Positions 60,343 to 64,000 of a DNA stretch of 64,000 nt are shown piece after piece; the stretch's first letter is position 1, and each line of letters begins with the position of its first letter. Position numbers and translations under genes: made by a program. The DNA is taken from the NCBI GenBank assembly GCA_964577615.1, contig CAZNZW010000008.1, positions 1 to 64,000 of the forward strand. The letters run 5' to 3'. The notes below the pieces were generated by a model. It saw only the letters and a program-made list of their open reading frames with translations. It was not told the origin of the DNA and ran no database searches. This DNA comes from QNYZ01 sp964577615 (GTDB lineage Bacteria; Desulfobacterota; Desulfobacteria; Desulfobacterales; QNYZ01).

Positions 60343-60843
60343 CTATCCCGCCGGAAAAAACCCCAGCGTATCCAACCGGAACAACCCGATCAGCGCCAGC
60401 CCCAGCGCATCCGAGGCATGATCCGGTGTAATCGGTGCCTGGCGCATCAGGGTCTGCCGTACTGCCCTTTCCATCTGCTGTTTCGACGCATTTCCATTGC
60501 CGGTCAGCGTCTGCTTGGCTTCCCGGACAGGGACTTCCCGAACCGGAATGCCGGATTTGCTGCCGGCCAGCATGACAACACCGACCACTTTCCCCAGCTG
60601 AATCGCCGACGCTGGATAGCGCGGCAATGAGAATACTTTTTCCACCACCATGAGGTCGGGGGGGTCTTTTTCAATCACGGATATCAAACGGGAGTAAATC
60701 AATTCAAGGCGGGACGGCAGGGCGGCGGTTTTTTGGGTATGGATAACGCCGTAGGCATAACCGGCAACATGTGATCGGTGCCCCCAGACAACGCCGATGC
60801 CTGTTTCGGCCAGCCCCGGATCAATACCGATAATTCTGGCCAT
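60343..60843 (-). CDS. ruvC: Holliday junction resolvase RuvC
   Basis: Nicks Holliday junctions at symmetric sites. The catalytic acids are visible: Asp8 in IGIDPG, Glu in VVEKVF and the DHASDALGLA pair near the C-terminus. The length is 166 residues with the ATG chosen here; an ATG nine codons upstream has no ribosome-binding site. It opens the ruvCAB set and follows cpoB by about 35 bases. Confidence 0.95.
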   Translation of the reverse strand: MARIIGIDPGLAETGIGVVWGHRSHVAGYAYGVIHTQKTAALPSRLELIYSRLISVIEKDPPDLMVVEKVFSLPRYPASAIQLGKVVGVVMLAGSKSGIPVREVPVREAKQTLTGNGNASKQQMERAVRQTLMRQAPITPDHASDALGLALIGLFRLDTLGFFPAG

Positions 60844-60877
60844 GCCCCGTTTCTTCCCCGATCCCGCCATCGGGAGA

Positions 60878-61741
60878 TCAAATCTCTTTCAGTTTTTTCC
60901 CGGCAATCAAAGCGGCATGCGTATGCGGGTATTTTTTGATCAACTCTTTCAAGATCAGACGGGCATTGGCTTTATCTTTAAGCTTGTAAAATGCCAGCCC
61001 CTGCTTGAGCATGGCATCAGGCGCCTTGTTCCCTCTGGGATAGGTTTCGATAACCTTCTGATACTCAAGGATGGCTTTTTCGTACCATTGTTCACGATAA
61101 AATATTTCGGCGATCCAGAACTGGGCGTTGTCCGCATTCTTTGATTTCGAATATTTCTTTATGAACGCCTTGAACTGCGCCCGGGCGGTTTCGTCATCGC
61201 CTTTGTCAAAGGCGCTTTTGGCCGCCTGATACAATTCCGCTTCCGTGGCGGGCAGGCTGACGGACTGACCGGATTTTTCCCCGGCGGGTTTCTCCACCCG
61301 GGAGGCCGGTTGTTCGACGCCTAAATAGCTTTCAAGGTAAGCGATACGCTGTTTGGCATTTTCGAGTGCCGCCGCCAGCTGATCCATTCGCTGGCCGTAT
61401 TGCGCCTCAACCTCATTGGTGGCGCCATTTTTCTGCTTCAGCTGATAGGCCAGTTCTTCCAGACGCCCTTCAAGCTGGCGGGTCTCCTGCTTCATGCCGT
61501 CAAGCGTCGCCGTAAGCGTGGCCGATTGATTGCGGATCTGCTGCGTACTGTTTTTCCGCAGCATCAATTCGCTTTTATATTCTTCCCTGCTCTTAAGCAG
61601 TTCCTTTTCCTGCTCGGCCAACTGCTTTTCGATCCGGTACATGTGTTCGTCATAGGGATACAGATCTTTTTGCGTGACACAGCCGGTAATCGCCCCCGCG
61701 AACCACGCACCCAGAACAATGAGTATAACCCGTTTCATCAT
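60878..61741 (-). CDS. cpoB: Cell-division coordinator CpoB/YbgF (Tol-Pal system TPR protein)
   Basis: A lipoprotein-like form of CpoB. The signal MMKRVILIVLGAWFAGAITGC ends at Cys21 or Cys20, then a coiled coil runs through about residue 165 (many Gln/Glu/Lys and Leu heptads). The C-terminal TPR region (AKSAFDKGDDETARAQFKAFIKKY, AILEYQKVIETYPRG, LKELIKKYPHTHAAL) matches YbgF. I chose the ATG-ATG start because the longer frame adds a non-signal extension. It follows pal in the usual Tol-Pal order. Confidence 0.88.
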   Translation of the reverse strand: MMKRVILIVLGAWFAGAITGCVTQKDLYPYDEHMYRIEKQLAEQEKELLKSREEYKSELMLRKNSTQQIRNQSATLTATLDGMKQETRQLEGRLEELAYQLKQKNGATNEVEAQYGQRMDQLAAALENAKQRIAYLESYLGVEQPASRVEKPAGEKSGQSVSLPATEAELYQAAKSAFDKGDDETARAQFKAFIKKYSKSKNADNAQFWIAEIFYREQWYEKAILEYQKVIETYPRGNKAPDAMLKQGLAFYKLKDKANARLILKELIKKYPHTHAALIAGKKLKEI

Positions 61742-61864
61742 GTATTCCATTTCGATAAATACGGTACCCGCCCGAAAAACCACTGCCACCGGCCGGGTAC
61801 CGCACGCAATTATCAGCGGCCGCCGAAAGCTCGCCCGGCGACCCACTTTAAATCAGACCGTCAG

Positions 61865-62443
61865 TTACCGGATAACAAACTGAGCCCGTCTGTTTTTGGC
61901 CCACGCCGCTTCGCCCATTCCCGTGTCGATGGGGCGTTCTTCACCAAAGCTCACGGTCGACAGTCGCGACGGGTCAATGCCCAGGCTGACCAAAAACCGT
62001 TTGGCGCTTTCCGCCCGGCGATCTCCCAGTGCCAGGTTATAGGCAACGGTTCCCCGTTCATCGCAATGCCCTTCGATCAACGCTTTGCTTTCCGGATTAT
62101 TGCGCAACCACTCGGCCTTGTCCTTTAAAATATTCTGGGCCATATCATCTAAAACAGCGCTGTCATAAGAAAAGTGCACCAGCACATTCTCAAATTGATC
62201 CCGAGCTTCCTTTGCCATCTGCTCGGCCTTCAGGCGCTCTTCTTCCAATCTTTGTTTTTCCAGCTGTTTCTGACGTTCAAGCTCCGCCAGCCGCGCTTTT
62301 TCAGCCGCCTTTTTTGCAGCATCATCCTCGCTGCTCATGGCGTTCCCATTTTTATTCATGGCTTTTTTGGCACATGAGGTCGTGAACAGCAACCCTGGAA
62401 CAACCAGCATCAGTGCCATGGCAATCCACAAGCTTTTCCGCAT
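61865..62443 (-). CDS. pal: Peptidoglycan-associated lipoprotein Pal
   Basis: Outer-membrane lipoprotein that binds peptidoglycan and TolB. The signal peptide ends LLFTTSC, with the acylated Cys at residue 24. A charged coiled-coil linker follows (about 42-85; AEKARLAELERQKQLEKQ). The OmpA-like domain has IEGHCDERGTVAYNLALGDRRA and the meso-DAP-binding residues. The length is 192 residues. It lies 60 bases after tolB. Confidence 0.95.
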   Translation of the reverse strand: MRKSLWIAMALMLVVPGLLFTTSCAKKAMNKNGNAMSSEDDAAKKAAEKARLAELERQKQLEKQRLEEERLKAEQMAKEARDQFENVLVHFSYDSAVLDDMAQNILKDKAEWLRNNPESKALIEGHCDERGTVAYNLALGDRRAESAKRFLVSLGIDPSRLSTVSFGEERPIDTGMGEAAWAKNRRAQFVIR

Positions 62444-62505
62444 ACTACCCTCCTTGTTTACGTTATTGCGCGTTTAAATATCATTGGTTTGACTGGTCCG
62501 GCGCA

Positions 62506-63852
62506 TTATTCTCCCCCCACATTGGCCGACCAGTTCGGCTCACTCTGCCGTCCCGGCAAGCTGAGCAATCGTCGCTGATCCGTCCCATAGGCAGTCATGA
62601 TATAAATCCGGGACTTCCCTTCCCGGTCCGAGCTGAAGACAAGCAGACTCCCGTCCGGCGACCATGAGGGCGATTCATTATCCCCCGCATCATGGGTCAT
62701 CTGGGCCAGCCCCTTGCCATCGACTCCGATCACCCGGATATTCAACCCATCCCGATTCATGGCGGTGAAGGCGATTCGGTTTCCATTGGGTGACCAGGCC
62801 GGCTGGGTATTATTTTTGCCTTCGAATGTCAGACGACGTACCTGGTTCGAAGCCATGTCCTTGATGTAGATTTGAGGAGACCCGGCACGTTTGGAAACAA
62901 AGGCCATCTGTTTGCCGTCCGGTGACCAGCTGACGGACACATCAATCCCGTGGCTATGGGTTAATCTATTAATAATTTTTCCGGTTTCGGTCAACAAATA
63001 AATTTCAGGATCCCCCGTAAAAGAAAGCGTCGCCGCCAGCTGTAATTTTCCCGGCACCCAGCTGGGCGCGATATTTATCCCTTTTTTGGCGACCACCGCC
63101 CCCATTTTTTTATAGACCTGCCGGATGTACAAATCCGGTTTATGCTTGGCGTAGGATGTATAAGCGATCCATTGGCCGTCTGACGACCAGGCCGGAGAGA
63201 GGTTAATGCTCTTGTTATGTGTCAGCCGTACCGGATCTTTTCCATCAAAATCACATACGAAGATTTCCTTATTCCCCTTTACCGTTGAAACAAAAGCGAT
63301 TTTGCTGTCGAATATGCCCCGTCTGCCTGTCAATACAAAAATAATTTCACTGGAAAATCGGCGAATTATGTGGCGCAGGTCCGCGGGACGGCCCTTATAT
63401 CGCTTGCCCACCAGCAGGGTACCTTTAAAGGTATCAAACAGCCGCAGCTCCATATTCAGCAGGCCGTTATCCAGTACAACCCCCCCGGTGACCAGCAGCT
63501 CGGCCCCCACCCCCGTCCAGTTTTTAAACTTGATCTGACGGCCCTCAAGGTTGGGCGAAAAAGGCTCAATGAGAAACGCTCCCCGGTCAAGCATTTTGAA
63601 AAAACCGGTAAACGTCAGCATATCGGTCAGCATGTCCGCCGCCTGGCGGCTGATTTTTTTTTCATCGTCAGTGAGATGGGCCGGTTTAAACAGCGGTATC
63701 GCCGTGGGGATCTTTCTCAGCCCCGGGCTGTTGATATCGACATAGTCATACTGCGCCCCCAGGGCCGGAAAAACGCCAAAAAAACCGATCAATATTCCCA
63801 CCAGAACAGGCAAATAGCGCCGGCGGTCAAAGTGATTTGAAATAATAGCCAT
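62506..63852 (-). CDS. tolB: Tol-Pal system beta-propeller protein TolB
   Basis: Periplasmic part of the Tol-Pal envelope machine. The protein has a signal peptide, an N-terminal domain (about 30-165) and a six-bladed propeller with repeated W-S-x-DG-x-x-hydrophobic blocks: PAWSSDGQWIAYTS, VSWSPDGKQMAFVS, PAWSPNGNRIAFTA, PSWSPDGSLLVFSS. I take the ATG with AAGGA eight bases upstream, giving 448 residues. It is upstream of pal and downstream of a tonB/tolA-like gene. Confidence 0.95.
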   Translation of the reverse strand: MAIISNHFDRRRYLPVLVGILIGFFGVFPALGAQYDYVDINSPGLRKIPTAIPLFKPAHLTDDEKKISRQAADMLTDMLTFTGFFKMLDRGAFLIEPFSPNLEGRQIKFKNWTGVGAELLVTGGVVLDNGLLNMELRLFDTFKGTLLVGKRYKGRPADLRHIIRRFSSEIIFVLTGRRGIFDSKIAFVSTVKGNKEIFVCDFDGKDPVRLTHNKSINLSPAWSSDGQWIAYTSYAKHKPDLYIRQVYKKMGAVVAKKGINIAPSWVPGKLQLAATLSFTGDPEIYLLTETGKIINRLTHSHGIDVSVSWSPDGKQMAFVSKRAGSPQIYIKDMASNQVRRLTFEGKNNTQPAWSPNGNRIAFTAMNRDGLNIRVIGVDGKGLAQMTHDAGDNESPSWSPDGSLLVFSSDREGKSRIYIMTAYGTDQRRLLSLPGRQSEPNWSANVGGE

Positions 63853-63905
63853 AAGAGATTCCTTCATCTGCATGCGTGAACAGTCATTGATTCAGTCGTC
63901 CATGT

Positions 63906-64000
63906 CTATTTTACACCTTCCGGAGTAAAAATCAGCCCCAGATTGTAGAACGCCTGGTGATACCCCGGGGGCAGCGGCGGCAGCGGGCTGGATTTTTTAA
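63906..64000 (-). CDS. C-terminus of a TonB/TolA-family protein (partial)
   Basis: The final 30 codons read SPLPPLPPGYHQAFYNLGLIF, then TPEGVK, then stop. The SPLPPLP turn and the last beta-strand match the C-terminal domain of TonB/TolA-like energy transducers that precede tolB in Desulfobacterota. The remainder is beyond the window edge. The stop lies about 50 bases before tolB, so it is in the same operon. Confidence 0.6.
   Translation of the reverse strand, partial: KKSSPLPPLPPGYHQAFYNLGLIFTPEGVK

Noticed and set aside
1..64000. CRISPR arrays, tRNA or rRNA genes
   Set aside because: I saw no regularly spaced repeats and no cloverleaf or rRNA-like sequence in the gaps between genes. A covariance-model search could find something missed by eye.

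Overview
The window is from a Gram-negative bacterium, most likely a Desulfobacterota (sulfate-reducer-like, Desulfobacterales-type) chromosome. This rests on the mix of genes: tolB-pal-cpoB-ruvCAB, a LIV amino-acid transporter, an anaerobic sulfatase-maturing radical SAM enzyme, B12-binding radical SAM enzymes and Cys-rich ferredoxins. Most of the window is GC-rich. The first ~5.7 kb looks clearly more AT-rich and carries a REP-like palindrome, a broken REP-associated transposase and a diverged ~155 bp repeat pair, so it reads as an accessory segment.

Layout. 1-5.7 kb: 3' end of a probable GntR regulator, a sulfatase with its maturase, a Cys-rich membrane protein between two diverged repeats, and a phosphoesterase. 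5.8-10.8 kb (-): livGKHMF operon with a good sigma70-type promoter. 11-13.7 kb (+): prmA, a PilZ-like protein and a secreted amidase with a threefold C-terminal repeat. 13.7-28.9 kb: a divergent lipid/polyketide locus. 29-31.5 kb (-): tetR, aminotransferase and ferredoxin. 31.7-32.4 kb: a GNAT fragment and an intact GNAT gene. 32.6-42 kb (+): a PfaC-like KS-CLF-DH-DH megasynthase followed by oleA, oleB and oleC. 42-48.6 kb: DJ-1 protein, membrane protein, purB, two YbjQ proteins, an unusual KAS III homologue and a Lys/Pro-rich membrane protein. 48.7-55 kb (-): a five-gene peptide ABC transporter. 55.2-56.2 kb (-): rplM-rpsI. 56.3-57.7 kb (+): CYTH protein and an EEP hydrolase. 57.7-64 kb (-): tonB/tolA (partial), tolB, pal, cpoB, ruvC, ruvA, ruvB and a SAM hydrolase.

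The centre of interest is the pair of lipid loci. Locus 1 (13.7-28.9 kb) resembles an aryl-polyene-type type II FAS/PKS: two ACPs, a KS fused to a KS-like/CLF domain, two more KSs, a ketoreductase, two single-hotdog dehydratases, a thioesterase, LolA-like and DUF3261-like envelope proteins. It also has two B12-binding radical SAM proteins, two paralogous radical SAM proteins with a C-terminal Cys cluster, a free-standing PKS-type dehydratase and a PlsY-like acyltransferase. It lacks the ammonia-lyase, acyl-ligase, glycosyltransferase and MMPL exporter usual in aryl-polyene loci. My inference is that a polyunsaturated acyl chain is made on the ACPs, modified by radical chemistry and handed to glycerol phosphate. 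Locus 2 (32.6-42 kb) joins a polyunsaturated-chain megasynthase to the head-to-head condensing enzymes OleABC, which suggests a long-chain polyunsaturated hydrocarbon. The partner subunits PfaA/B/D and OleD are not in the window. These assignments rest on motif reading only; no database search was possible.
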